A stretch of DNA of 64,000 bases, taken from contig WBZZ01002985.1 of assembly GCA_019918135.1 (NCBI GenBank), positions 1 to 64,000 on the forward strand. Direction: 5' to 3'. Positions 28,443 through 39,100 of the stretch are shown piece after piece. Source of the stretch: Paulinella micropora (taxonomy: Eukaryota > Cercozoa > Imbricatea > Euglyphida > Paulinellidae). Position numbers and translations under genes: made by a program. The notes beneath the pieces are model-generated. The model was not told the DNA's origin. It did not search any database and saw only the letters and a list, made by a program, of their open reading frames with translations. Numbering within the stretch: the stretch's first letter is position 1; each line of letters begins with the position of its first letter.

Positions 28443-30695
28443 ATGGCCAGCTCACAGCCCGACCCGCCGCGCTTGTCCGCCATACTACCTTATCTCCGCG
28501 GAATCGACCGTTTTGCGTCCTCGTGTCTCGATCCGTACTGGGGCACTCCGGAACGAGAGTACCTACAGCGCTCAAGTGTGCTCCTGCGGTGTTTGCATCG
28601 CTACGCCTGTACTCTCCAGGGAGAGGCAGGCTCCGGCCTGCAATACCTGCAGGCTGTTCTCGACGCTTTAAACGCCGGCATCCCCCAGGCCAGCCATACT
28701 CTACAACTCCCGGGCTCAGAGACCAACAACCCGCGGGTGTGGCAGTTGGCCGTGAAGGAGCTGAACAAACAGCGCAGCTTCGTCTGCCCTTGGTCACTAC
28801 CGGCCAACGTCGGGGGGGGCCTCCACGAAACCTTGGCTTGGCGGGCCCTGGAGGACGTCGTCGCACTGTTCTCGCCCCAGACGTCCACGGCGTCCCAGCA
28901 GCACGAGGAGCCAGAGGAGGACGAGGACCTCCGGTTTCCAGGGGACGCCCCACCCGAGCCATTAGGGTCCCTAGACCTCACCGTGATCGCTGAACGGCCG
29001 GGGCACGGCGAAGAAGAAGCGCTGACGCCAGGCAGCACGAGGCGCTTCCCCTTTGTGCAGTCGCAGAGGAGTCAAGGATCTCGGGAGGTTACTCGTCTGC
29101 ACTTGCGGGGCTTTGCTTTGGTCTTGCCAGGCTCTGAGGATAAGTTCGAGCTTGCGCGGCAGACCACTCTGCGCCAGCTGAAGTTCTCGGAGCTCGACTG
29201 CTCCAGAGTCGATCACGAGGCCAAGGTGAAGTTGACAGAGTGTAGCGTGCTCGAGGAATTTGCGTTGACGCGGCGTCGTCCATCGGCCACGGAAGGCGAC
29301 CTGGTCCAGCTACCGCTATACTTCACGAACTGTTCGGCTCTCCGCCTGGTCGACACCTCTACGGGCGGCAGCGGTCCGCAGCCCGTCGCGATTACGCTGA
29401 GCGGCGTGAGAAACGCAGTGGTGCTCAAGCCCGGCGCTGGAGACTTTGCGCTGACGGTAAGGTCCAGCATTGTGAGTTTCGTACGCCTGCAGAGCTCAGA
29501 GCCCGACACGGCCGGCGAAGTGCAACTGGATTTCTCGGACTGTTCCTTGCTGGAGCACGTGGTCTGGTGCGGGCTGCAAGTAGCTACTAGCAACGTTACT
29601 GCCAAGTTCGGAAGAGTCGACCTATTGAAGGAAGTGGCTTGGCCCGACCTGCGCCTAGCGCAAGGGTCTTTCAGCCTCATAGCAACCTTAGCCGGCAGGC
29701 AGACGGATAACAATAGCGATTACTACCGCCGTCAAGAATACACCATCTGGCTACCAAAACTGCAGGCTTGCCAGGGGGACCTGACTTGCAAACTCCAGGG
29801 GTGCCAGTACCTGCGGCGATTTGAGCTACCGCAGCTAGAAACTGTGGGCGGAAACCTGAAATTGAGCCTGGAGTACTGTTTTCAACTGGAGTCCTGCCAG
29901 CTGCCCCGGCTTGTCTCTGTCGGCGGCGGTCTACGCCTGGAACTACAGGGTTGCGCCGCAGGTCTTAGTTCATCCTGCGCTCCACTGCTCGAGTTAGTGC
30001 TTCCGGAGCTGCAAACCTGTGGGTCTGTTTTCTTGAACCTAATGAATGCCGGATCGCTGCAAACTGTCAGCCTGCTTAAGCTACACCAACTGGAGCGAGG
30101 ACTGTACATAAGAGCCGGGATGTGTAAGAGCCTGGAACTCTGCCAGCTGCCTAGCCTGACCACGTGTGGGTCAGCTGTCGTGCAGCTCACGTTCGAACAA
30201 TGTGCCAAACTAAAGGCACTAACGCTGCCACCGAGCCTGGCATGCAAGAAGCTGGAGCTCACGTTCGAACAATGTGCCAAACTAAAGGCACTAACGCTGC
30301 CACCGAGCCTGGCATGCAAGAAGCTGGAGCTCAGGTTTACACAATGTGCCAAACTAAAGGAACTAACGCTGCCACCGAGCCTGGCATGCGAGAAGCTGGA
30401 GCTCGACTTCGACTACTGTGCTGGACTAGAGGCACTGACGCTGCCGCTGAGCCTGGCATGCAAGAAGCTGGAGCTCAGGTTCACACAATGTGCCAAACTA
30501 AAGGCACTAATGCTGCCATCTAGCCTGGCATGCAAGGAGCTGAGGCTCAACCTCCGACAATGTACCGTGCTCCAGATCATCCGCTTTCCTACCAATACAG
30601 AAAAGCAAGAGGACGCTCGTCTCTTTTACGAGGATTGCCCTCGGCTCCAACAAAACAACGTGCCTCTGTCTTATCAAGTAACCCACCTAGGGTAA
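28443..30695 (+). CDS. Cysteine/leucine-rich repeat protein 2, 750 aa
   Basis: Start is ATG 28443 (MASSQPDPPRL), the first ATG in the frame. The N-terminal ~215 residues are not repetitive and end in an acidic stretch (EEPEEDED). The middle shares CSVLEEFALTRRR and the phrase EVTRLHLRGFALVL with LRR protein 1. The C-terminal part is a perfect-looking 24-residue repeat, LTFEQCAKLKALTLPPSLAC followed by KKLE, in at least five units. Each unit has one cysteine and an LxxLxLP pattern typical of leucine-rich repeats. The near-identical DNA of adjacent units shows recent expansion. Expected to be a binding scaffold in the host cell; no catalytic motif. A stand-alone ATTAAA follows at 30,816. Confidence 0.8.
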   Translation: MASSQPDPPRLSAILPYLRGIDRFASSCLDPYWGTPEREYLQRSSVLLRCLHRYACTLQGEAGSGLQYLQAVLDALNAGIPQASHTLQLPGSETNNPRVWQLAVKELNKQRSFVCPWSLPANVGGGLHETLAWRALEDVVALFSPQTSTASQQHEEPEEDEDLRFPGDAPPEPLGSLDLTVIAERPGHGEEEALTPGSTRRFPFVQSQRSQGSREVTRLHLRGFALVLPGSEDKFELARQTTLRQLKFSELDCSRVDHEAKVKLTECSVLEEFALTRRRPSATEGDLVQLPLYFTNCSALRLVDTSTGGSGPQPVAITLSGVRNAVVLKPGAGDFALTVRSSIVSFVRLQSSEPDTAGEVQLDFSDCSLLEHVVWCGLQVATSNVTAKFGRVDLLKEVAWPDLRLAQGSFSLIATLAGRQTDNNSDYYRRQEYTIWLPKLQACQGDLTCKLQGCQYLRRFELPQLETVGGNLKLSLEYCFQLESCQLPRLVSVGGGLRLELQGCAAGLSSSCAPLLELVLPELQTCGSVFLNLMNAGSLQTVSLLKLHQLERGLYIRAGMCKSLELCQLPSLTTCGSAVVQLTFEQCAKLKALTLPPSLACKKLELTFEQCAKLKALTLPPSLACKKLELRFTQCAKLKELTLPPSLACEKLELDFDYCAGLEALTLPLSLACKKLELRFTQCAKLKALMLPSSLACKELRLNLRQCTVLQIIRFPTNTEKQEDARLFYEDCPRLQQNNVPLSYQVTHLG
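30186..30560 (+). repeat. 72-bp coding repeat in the LRR gene
   Basis: Units start with CTCACGTTCGAACAATGTGC or variants at 30186, 30258, 30330, 30402, 30474 and a degraded one at 30546, 72 bases (24 codons) apart. The first two appear identical over the whole unit. Confidence 0.9.
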
Positions 30696-30815
30696 TTTTC
30701 TTCTTAGGTACCTGCAAGAACAACGCTGTTCTCTTCGGGTTTCGCTACCGCAGGGACAAGGAGGAAGGGCGAGGAGAGGGGGATCTTTCCCAAAAGAGGA
30801 ACATGTCGTATTAGT

Positions 30816-30821
30816 ATTAAA
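30816..30821 (+). terminator. ATTAAA poly(A)-type signal
   Basis: ATTAAA 121 bases past the stop at 30695, followed by an A-run. Confidence 0.4.
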
Positions 30822-31149
30822 AAAGCCCTCGTGTGCGTGATGATGCTGAGGTGGGCGAGGTAGAAGGTGAGAGAGGCTAAGTCCCCTTTTCTCTCCGCGT
30901 GCCGACCGGGCGCGCGCCCGGCGCGTGCTAGCCAAGTACAGAAAGGGGGGGGAGTGTGCGGCCCCCCGGGGGGCGGTAGGTTCCGAGGGGCGGACTTCCG
31001 CCGGGCAGCTGCTAGTGTGTTAGCTATTTTAACTAGCCTGGCCGCCAGCCGCGCCGGTAGCTCTCGCGTGGGGGGAGAGAGGACCAAACAACCCTCGTGG
31101 ACAATTTGCGGGCACGTGTGCCTCTCTACGCGCCAGCTGGCTGGCTCGA

Positions 31150-31380
31150 ACAGCTAGCTGCACGCTCGTGCACCACAGTATGCGTCCGGGGCTAGGTCCC
31201 AAGCGATCGTGTGTTGGTCGTGTGGTATTCTTACTAGGGTGGAGAGGTCCCGGTGGACCAGAGGGAAAAAAAGGGTGGGGCAGCAGCTGCACCTCGAGGG
31301 AGGTCGTCTGCACTCTCGGGAGGGGGGGGGTTTCTTTCCACTCTCGAGAGGGGAAGTTTTCACGCCCCGGCGCGTTGCCG
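31150..31380. repeat. Left member of repeats flanking the RING gene
   Basis: The stretch GCGATCGTGTGTTGGTCGTG, then GGTGGACC, a GCAGCAGC block, and GTCTGCACTCTCGGGAGGGG closely parallels 34,220-34,400 on the other side of the RING gene, in the same order. Bases 30,822-31,845 otherwise show only G/C-rich low-complexity DNA. Confidence 0.6.
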
Positions 31381-31845
31381 GCCCGGTGAGGGGGGGGGAC
31401 GACGAGGGGTCTCCGCCACTCTCTGTGCCAGAGCGCCCGGCCCGCGCCGGCACGGCCCCACCGGCACGGCCCCGCCGGCAGCCCACGCCGGCAGCCCACG
31501 CCAGCGGTGGACGCGACCGCGTGCCTAGGGGGGAAGGGGCACGCCCCCCCCCGGGGGAGGCAGGGGGGCGCCCCGTGGGCGTGAGGGTCGGCGCGCGTCG
31601 TCATCGCCCCCCCCTCCGCCCTTCCGCGGGTCGTGGCCTGCGCCCGGCAGGGGGCCGGGGGGGTGGCGCGGGCCACGCCATACGTGCGCTGGTGGGCGCC
31701 CAGGTAGGCGCCGGGTCCGGGGGCGCGGGCCCGGGGGGGCGCGGGCCTGTGTGCGCGCGGGGCTCTCCCCCCTTCCCAAGCCGAGCGCGCCGCCCCTCCC
31801 CGCGGTCCCGTCCTCGCTCCAAAAACCAACCAACTGGCTAGCCAG

Positions 31846-34035
31846 ATGAGCCAAGCGGTCACTGCGTCTTGCCCCACCGCCGCCGAGCCGGGCGACCCCG
31901 TAGAACTACTGCTCCTGCTCAGGGGTGGGCCCGACGGCTTCGAAGCCAGCTTCCGCCACCTAGTGCGCCGCACCCCGCCCACCGCTCTCCGCTACCTGTT
32001 CCAGAGCCGGTGCCTGTTTGGCGCCGGTCCGTCGTCCTGGCCGCGCCTGGCCGAACTGTGCCTGGAGGAGGACCAACCCGCCGCGGCAGCGGAGTGCTAC
32101 GAAAGCGCTGAACAGGAGGCGCTCGAGTGCGCGGAGTGGCTGAGCTCACGCGCGGCCGGCGTGGCTATCCCGTATGGTTCGTTCGCGCTAGCCGAAGGGT
32201 TCTTCAGCCTCTGGCACAGAAAGACGGGCCAGTGGCTGCTGCGGCCAAGAGCCAAGCCCGGACTGCGGGACCTCTGGGATTGTTATGAGAGGCTCGCGGC
32301 GGGCGCCGTCCGGGCCTCGCCGCTGCCAGGCCAAGCCCTGCAGGACCTGGGGAGTACGTGTGCGTTGGACGCGGCCGTGCTGGGCGGCATCACTGCGCGC
32401 CTAACGTTGGCCTGCCTGCCCGCTCGGTCCGAAAGTATGCCTGCGCTGACGTTTGCACAAGAGTGGCTAGAGTGGCTGCGAGTCCTAGCTACGGTCTGGG
32501 GGCGGCTGCGCCGGCTACCCCAGTACGCCAAGGCCGAAGCGTTGTGGCGGGTCGTGAAACGCCTGCAGGAGCTGAGCCACGAGCAGCGGCACAAGGTGCT
32601 GACGGTCTTCGGGGCCGAGCTCCTGATGTGTGACCTCATGCGCGAGCTCGGACTCCGGCCCGACACGGGTGCTTGTCTGCTGGCTACCAGGAACGTGGTG
32701 GCGTTCCTGTGGGCGGGGCTGCTGTTGCTAGGGCAGGAGGACCTGGTGCGGCTGCTGGCCGAGGCCGGGGAGGTGCTCCGCCTGCCAGAGGCCACGGGCT
32801 CGTCCGGGCTGGCCTGGGTCCGCGCAGCCCTGTGCGTGCAGTCTCCGTTCTTGCTAGACTACTTTCTGCGTTCGGCGCCCGGCCCGCAGCCGGGCCCCGT
32901 CCTGGCGGAAATGCTGTACACCGTGTGCGTGCTGGCTTGGGAACCCCAGGGAACGTCCTTCCGCCTCCGCCTCAAGCTCTTGCCCCTGCTGCGCTGCCTC
33001 GCACAAGTGCTCCTGGCCCACGGAGCTCTGCCCGGCGCCAAGTGGGCGGGGTTGGGGCAGGAGACAGACGAGGCCCTGCTCAACTACCTGCGGGGCCGGG
33101 GCCTCCACTCGCCGGCGGCTACACTGGACTACCTAGGCCAGGAGGGCGAGCGGGCCTGGCACCGGCAGGCAGCCGAGGCACCTTCTGAGCCTATCAACCC
33201 CCTGCAGCGGCTGTGCGTGGACGCACGGGAGGCCGTGGAACAGCTGCGGGCCGATGAACAAAGCGCTAGCAACAGCGTCAGGCGAGCCCGGCAAGAGTTG
33301 GCGCGGACCAAAGAAGAACTAGCTACTAAGCAGACGGAGCTGGGCCGGGTGACTCGGCAGCTCGCTAGCAAGCAAGCCGCCGTGCGCGAGACCCTGAACG
33401 AGGTGGCCGCCGTGCGCCGGGACCTGCGCACGCAGACTGAGCAGCTGCGGTCGGGGCAACGGGCGCTCGACAAGATTCAGCAGACGGTCGAGTCGGCACA
33501 GGCCGTGCGCCGGGACGTACAAGCGCAGAAGCAGGAGCTGCGCTCGGGCGAGGCTGCTCTGGCTAGGGTGCGGGCGTCCATGGACGACCTGCGGACGGTC
33601 GTCGACACACTGCGGCGGGAGAAGGACGAGCTGGCCTCCCAGGTGGCGAAGGCCCAGGCGCAGCCGGCGGCGGCACGAAAGGACGAGCTAGCCCCGGCGC
33701 CGCTGGCGGCCCCGGCGCCGGTCGAGAGCGCCGGGGCGACCGCACGGCTGCTGGCCGGCCTCCGGCCCGAGCGCTGGCCAGACGCGGATGACGTGGACGC
33801 GGTCGGCGCCCTGCGGCAGGGCCTAGCTCAGCGGCTGGCTCAGGTCTCCGACCTAGAACGCAAGCTCCAGCGGCCGTCGTGTGTGGTGTGCCTTGAGGAA
33901 CCGGGCCGGGACACGGGGCCGCTCGTCGTCTTTGTGCCGTGCGGCCACCTGCGCGTGTGCCAGAATTGTGCCCAGGGACTGAAGCAGTGTCCCTGCTGCC
34001 GTGCGGTCATACAAGCAGCCGTGAAGCCTTGCTAA
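31846..34035 (+). CDS. Coiled-coil RING-finger protein (putative E3 ubiquitin ligase), 729 aa
   Basis: ATG 31846 gives a clean frame. Residues 1-450 are leucine/alanine-rich and probably helical, with no family I recognise. Residues about 465-605 form a long heptad-rich coiled coil (ELARTKEELATKQTELGRV and similar). The C-terminus carries a RING finger: CVVC at about residue 678, PCGH, VCQNC and CPCC, the C3HC4 ligand order in the compact form found in inhibitor-of-apoptosis-like and related E3 ligases. The product would most simply transfer ubiquitin to host or viral targets recruited by the N-terminal part (inference). The gene lies between two related repeat blocks, and an AATAAA follows 73 bases after the stop. 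Confidence 0.8.
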   Translation: MSQAVTASCPTAAEPGDPVELLLLLRGGPDGFEASFRHLVRRTPPTALRYLFQSRCLFGAGPSSWPRLAELCLEEDQPAAAAECYESAEQEALECAEWLSSRAAGVAIPYGSFALAEGFFSLWHRKTGQWLLRPRAKPGLRDLWDCYERLAAGAVRASPLPGQALQDLGSTCALDAAVLGGITARLTLACLPARSESMPALTFAQEWLEWLRVLATVWGRLRRLPQYAKAEALWRVVKRLQELSHEQRHKVLTVFGAELLMCDLMRELGLRPDTGACLLATRNVVAFLWAGLLLLGQEDLVRLLAEAGEVLRLPEATGSSGLAWVRAALCVQSPFLLDYFLRSAPGPQPGPVLAEMLYTVCVLAWEPQGTSFRLRLKLLPLLRCLAQVLLAHGALPGAKWAGLGQETDEALLNYLRGRGLHSPAATLDYLGQEGERAWHRQAAEAPSEPINPLQRLCVDAREAVEQLRADEQSASNSVRRARQELARTKEELATKQTELGRVTRQLASKQAAVRETLNEVAAVRRDLRTQTEQLRSGQRALDKIQQTVESAQAVRRDVQAQKQELRSGEAALARVRASMDDLRTVVDTLRREKDELASQVAKAQAQPAAARKDELAPAPLAAPAPVESAGATARLLAGLRPERWPDADDVDAVGALRQGLAQRLAQVSDLERKLQRPSCVVCLEEPGRDTGPLVVFVPCGHLRVCQNCAQGLKQCPCCRAVIQAAVKPC

Positions 34036-34107
34036 GGGCTCCTACCCAGGACCGAGGGAGAGAGAGGAAGAGAAAAAAAGTAGTCAGCCTGTTTTTGGAG
34101 TAATTAT

Positions 34108-34113
34108 AATAAA
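34108..34113 (+). terminator. AATAAA poly(A)-type signal
   Basis: ATAATAAAAAC 73 bases after the RING gene stop. Confidence 0.55.
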
Positions 34114-34214
34114 AACTTCCCGAGCGGCCTGCCGGAAGGCTAGACTACGACCTGTCCGTCTCTCTCCGGACTGACATAGGCCCCGGCACGCCGGTGCACA
34201 GTTTGTGCCAGGGG

Positions 34215-34680
34215 GGGCTAGCTATCCAGCGGTCATGTGTTAGCCGTGACGTAGAACGGTGAGGGTGGCAGGAGCCTCGCGGTGGACCGGACGAGGCCAA
34301 GGGGTAGGCAGCAGCCTCACCTCTAGGCGGGGAGGGTCGTCTTCACTCTCGTAAAAGGAACAGGAGGGGAGATCGTCTTCACTCTCGAGATTGGGAGCAA
34401 GAGGGGGGGGTCGTCTCCACTCTCGAGATTGGGAGCAGGGAGGGGTCGTCTTCACTCTCGAGATTGGCAACAAAGGGGGGCCGTCTTCACTCTCGAGAGG
34501 GGCAAGAGGGGGGGGGGGCGTCTTGACTTTCGAGAGGGGCAAAAGGGGGGGTCGTCTTCACTCTTGAGACAGACAAGAAGGGGGGGCCGTCTTCACTCTC
34601 GAGAGGGGCAAGAGGGGGGGATCGTCCTCATTCGAGAGGGGGATAGATTCATGTTGACGCTCGGGGGAAGGGGAGGTTTC
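34215..34680. repeat. Right flanking repeat with TCTTCACTCTCGAGA array
   Basis: The left part matches 31,190-31,330. It then expands into about nine units of GTCGTCTTCACTCTCGAGA separated by G-runs of varying length. Low-complexity frames on both strands are not credible genes. Confidence 0.8.
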
Positions 34681-34809
34681 CACCCCCCCCCCCCCGGGGG
34701 TCACTTGCATCCCCTTGAGGGAAGGGGGGAACCCCCCTGACCACCGGGGAGGGGTTGAAGGGGGAACCCCCTGAACCCCGAGCAAGGGGTTGCCGCCGAC
34801 CGCTCGCAC

Positions 34810-35900
34810 CCGGAGGGGGGGCGGGGTCCAAGTAGTGCCCGCAAGCGGCGGCCAGGGGGTGGTCGTCCTCGTCCACGCTCGGTCCCCGGGAACCTGCCGG
34901 TAAACGCCGGGCGCGGGCGGGGAGGGGGGGTGAGGTCGCCAACCCCCGGGCGCGGGGGGAGGGGCGGGGGTCCAAGTAGTGCCCGCAAGCGGCGGCCAGG
35001 GGGGGGGGGTCGTCCTCGTCCACGCTCGGTCCCCGGGAACCTGCCGGTAAACGCCGGGCGCGGGCGGGGAGGGGGGGTGAGGTCGCCAACCCCCGGGCGC
35101 CGGGAGGGGCGGGGGTCCAAGTAGTGCCCGCAAGCGGCGGCCAGGGGGGGGGTCGTCCTCGTCCACGCTCGGTCCCCGGGAACCTGCCGGTAAACGCCGG
35201 GCGCGGGCGGGGAGGGGGGTGAGGTCGCCAACCCCCGGGCGCCGGGGGAGGGGCGGGGGTCCAAGTAGTGCCCGCAAGCGGCGGCCAGGGGGGGGTCGTC
35301 CTCGTCCACGCTCGGTCCCCGGGAACCTGCCGGTAAACGCCGGGCGCGGGCGGGGAGGGGGGGTGAGGTCGCCAACCCCCGGGCGCCGGGGGGAGGGGCG
35401 GGGGTCCAAGTAGTGCCCGCAAGCGGCGGCCAGGGGGGGGGTCGTCCTCGTCCACGCTCGGTCCCCGGGAACCTGCCGGTAAACGCCGGGCGCGGGCGGG
35501 GAGGGGGGGTGAGGTCGCCAACCCCCGGGCGCCGGGGGGAGGGGCGGGGGTCCAAGTAGTGCCCGCGAGCGGCGGCCAGGGGGGGGGGTCGTCCTCGTCC
35601 ACGCTCGGTCCCCGGGAACCTGCCGGTAAACACCGAGCGCGGGCGAGGAGGGGGGGTGAGGTCGCCAACCCCCCGGGCGCCGGGGGGGGGCGGGGGTCCA
35701 AGTAGTGCCCGCGAGCGGCGGCCAGGGGGGGGGTCGTCCCCGTCCACGCTCGGTCCCCGGGAACCTGCCGGTAAACGCCGGGCGCGGGCGGGGAAGGGGG
35801 GTGGGGTTGCCAACCCCTCCCGGGCGCCGGGGGGGGGCCGGGGGTCCAAGTAGTGCCCGCGCGCGGAGGCCGGGGGGGGGAGCCGTCCGCGTCCACCCCC
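34810..35900. repeat. ~145-bp GC-rich tandem repeat, eight units
   Basis: AGTAGTGCCCGC recurs at 34,831, 34,975, 35,120, 35,264, 35,409, 35,555, 35,701 and 35,850 (spacing 144-149). Units differ mainly in the length of G-runs. Each contains CTCGGTCCCCGGGAACCTGC and GGTAAACGCCGGGCGCGGGC. Because stops are absent, long frames stay open on both strands, but they change register between units and look non-coding. It lies immediately upstream of the helicase gene. Confidence 0.9.
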
Positions 35901-36078
35901 GCCCCCCGTGCATCCGCGCGCGCCCCGGCACGCGCCCTGACACGAGGGGCACGCGCGCTCGTCGCTGCCTAGCGGCGCGCGGAGAGGGGAGGGCGCCGCC
36001 CCCCCCCTCCTCCCACGCGGGGCGGGCGCCGGGGGGGGGGGCGCCCGGGACGACGACCGGCGCCGTCCTGCTGCCGGC

Positions 36079-36092
36079 CAGAATCCCCTGCC
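36079..36092 (+). promoter_or_regulatory. Motif CAGAATCCCCTGCC upstream of helicase gene
   Basis: Lies 25 bases before ATG 36104 and matches the motif at 26,495 with one difference. Confidence 0.3.
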
Positions 36093-36103
36093 TGTCGCTC
36101 ACG

Positions 36104-39100
36104 ATGCTGCCTGCCCCCAAGAAGGCCCGCCCCGACCCCGCCCTGCGCCCGCTGTACTGTGACGTGACGGGCATCTGGCCCGAACCCGGGCGTGGCGGCG
36201 GTGGCTGGTCCGCCGACCTCCTCGGCCGCCACGACTGCGTCAAGGGCGCCAAGCTGCGCGTCCACTTCGGCCCGCCCGCGCCGCCCGCCCCGCAGGGCCC
36301 CGACAGCCACGCCCTGCGCGGCCTGGGGCCCGACGAACTCCGCGCCCTGGCCGCCCGTGTGCTCAGCCACGGCGTGCCGGCGCTCCGCCGCGCTCTGCCG
36401 TCCGTGGACCAAGTCGTCGGCTGGTGGCAGTCGGCGCAGGAAGCCCACACGGCCTTCGTGGGGCAGGGCCACCACGTCGAGCTCCTGGACCTCGGCGCCG
36501 CCACCAACGACCTGCACACGCGCGTCGACCAGCCCGGGGCGCGCCTGCTGGGCCAGCGCCTGACGCCGGCCGAATTCAACGGCCGCTTCAGCGCCAAGCC
36601 CGGCAGCAGCGAACACGCCCGCCACAAGACCCTCGCCCTCTTCCCCTCGCGCTGGCAGCAGCTGCCGCCGCGGCCGACGCTCACGCCCGCGCAGGTGCGG
36701 GCCCAAGGCCTCGTGCCCCTGGGCGTGGGCCAGGAGTACTACGAGCTGCGGGGTTTCGGGGCCGCCGTGGCCCTCGACTTCGCGCCCACGGCCGCGGCCG
36801 AGCCCGAACTGGCGGTCCTGGGCGCCGAGCACGACTACCGCAGTGCCCTGGCCCTGGCCCGCCAGGCGCCCGCCACCGACGCCGGCGCCCGCGCCTGCCG
36901 TCGCGGCTGGCGCCTGTACCGCCGACGCTTCCGCGCCGCGCCCGAGGGCGTGCCGCTCCAGGACCTGTCCCCCGCCTACCTCAAGTCCCTGCTGCAGAAG
37001 CTGATCAGGTACGGCTCGGCGCACCCGACCGACGCCGCGTTGCTCCGCGGCACCGTGCTCGCGCTCGGCCGCTCCCCCGGCTCCCTCGTGCCCCACCTGC
37101 AGGCGTTTGTCCGTGGGCCCACGTCCCTGTGCAAGCGCCTGGCCATCACGCTCTGCGAGGACGCCAGCGCCCCGCTGGAGGTGGTGCAGGAGCTGCTCGC
37201 GTACGCGCTGCTGTGCACCGAGGTGCCGGAGTGGAAGCCGTCGGTGGCGCTGCTGCGGCGCTGGGCCGGCTTCGCCGTCCAGGGGCTGCGCGCCGACCGC
37301 ACCTGGGTGTACTACGCCGGGGGCCGCCTCCCCCCGCTCCCGCCACCCGACGACCCGGCCGCCGAGCCCGGCTGGCGGCGGGCGTCGCGCCTGCTGGACC
37401 AGCTGGGGGGCCTGCCGTTCGACCTCCAACTCCTGCGCAGCCTGGCGTCCGCGCCGCCGCCCCGCACGCGCGAGCGCTGCCTCCCGCCAGCGCGTGGCCC
37501 ATGCCGCCCTGGCACTGCCTGGACCACCACTGCTGCAGCACCCTGCCGCTGCTGCTGCCGGCCAAGGCCGGCGGCGGTGAGTGGCTGCCCGTGTCCGGCG
37601 AGGACCGGGCCCGGCCGCTGGCGCACGCGCTGGAGCGCCTGTTTGTGCGCGTCACGGGCACCAACGGCCGTGTGCCGGGCCGCGCGCTGGACCCCGCCCG
37701 CCCCTTTGTCCGCGCCGTGCGCGACGCGCAGATCTTTGTGCTCGCCTCACTGACGGGCCAGGCCCGGCACCAGCGCACGCGCCGCGCCGCGGGGGAGGGC
37801 TGGGCCAGCCTGCGGCTGCCGGACGCGTGGCTCAGCGCCCTCGTGGGCCAGCACGAGTTCGAGGACGTGCCGGGCCACCGCCTGGCCGTGTTCCTCAACC
37901 CCCGCGACCCGTACGGGCTGCCCCTCGTCGTCCCCGTGCCGGCGGGTCGCGGCGCGCGCAGCCCGCCGCCCCCGACCGAGGCAGAGGAGCGGGCCGCCCG
38001 CGCTGGTTCTGGGCCAAGCTGCAGGCCGGCGTCGCCGTGGCCCCGGGCCAGGCCCGGCCCTGCGCTCCCCCTCGGCCGCGCACGGGCTGGCGGACGTGCG
38101 CCGGGTCTCGGTCACGGGCGGGCCGGCGGCGTGGCTGGGCGAGCTCGAGTTCCTGTTGGAGGGCGAGCGGGCGTGGTCCGCCGTGCGCGAGGCCCGGCTG
38201 CGCCTGCCGCTCGGGCCCGGCACGGCGGCCCGGCTGGAGGAGCTCTGGGCCGAGAGCAGCCCGCCCGTGCTGCAGGAGGCCCTGGTGTGGCTCCAGGGCG
38301 CCGAGCTCAGGCTGCCCCGGGTCCTGCGGGACGGCAGCTGCGCCGACGGGAACCTGCTGACGCCGCACTCGGCGGCGGCCGCGCGCCTGCTGCTGGAGAC
38401 GGGCGGCCTGCTGCGCGGCCGGCTCTGGCTGCTGAGTAAGTGCGTGCAGAAGCTGGAGGTCGTCGATGCGCTGCTGCTGCGCTGGGTGCGCCAGCGCCTG
38501 GCGGACTGCCTGGCCCGCCGGGCCCGGCCGGCCACGGCCCGCGCGGCCGAGTGGGCCGGCTTCGGCGAGGAGCAGCCGCAGCCCGCCTTCAAGCACCAGG
38601 CCGAGGCGCTGGCGGCCCTGCTGGAGCGGCCCGAGCGCAACTTGCTCAAGATGGACGCCGGCAGCGGCAAGTCGCGCATCGCGCTGTACTTGGTGCAGAG
38701 CCTGCTGGCGCGGGCAGCGGAGCCGCCGCGCTACGTCCTGTGGTCCCTGCCCGTCAGCGCGCTGGACGGAGTGTACCGGGAGATCAAGCGGTTTACGAGC
38801 CGGGTGCAGCTGTACGACAAGACGAGGCGCGGGCTGCCGGCCGCGGTGCGCTGCCACGAGGCACCCCTGCCCGGCTACGTCGCCCTGGTGCCCGAGGACC
38901 GGCTGCGGGAACACTGGCCCGCCCTGCTGCAAGTGGCGCACGAGAGCGTGTTCATCTGTGACGAGTTCCACCGCGCCTCGGCGGTGTCGACGCAGCGGAC
39001 GTGCTCCGCGCTGGCCGTCGCCGCGCGCGCGCGCTACCTGCTCCTGCTCAGCGGCACCCCGGTCCTGAACAAGTCGCTGTTTGGCCTGCTCAAGTGGCTG

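Noticed and set aside
31029-31982. 317-codon minus-strand frame
   Set aside because: It overlaps the start of the RING gene and consists of low-complexity translation of G/C runs.
35705-36103. 5' extension of the helicase frame
   Set aside because: It lies in the tandem repeat and G/C-run DNA. ATG 36104 is the first start with protein-like sequence after it.
34558-36684. Very long proline-rich minus-strand frames
   Set aside because: They follow the 145-bp repeats, occur in more than one frame, and stay open only because stops are rare in this DNA.
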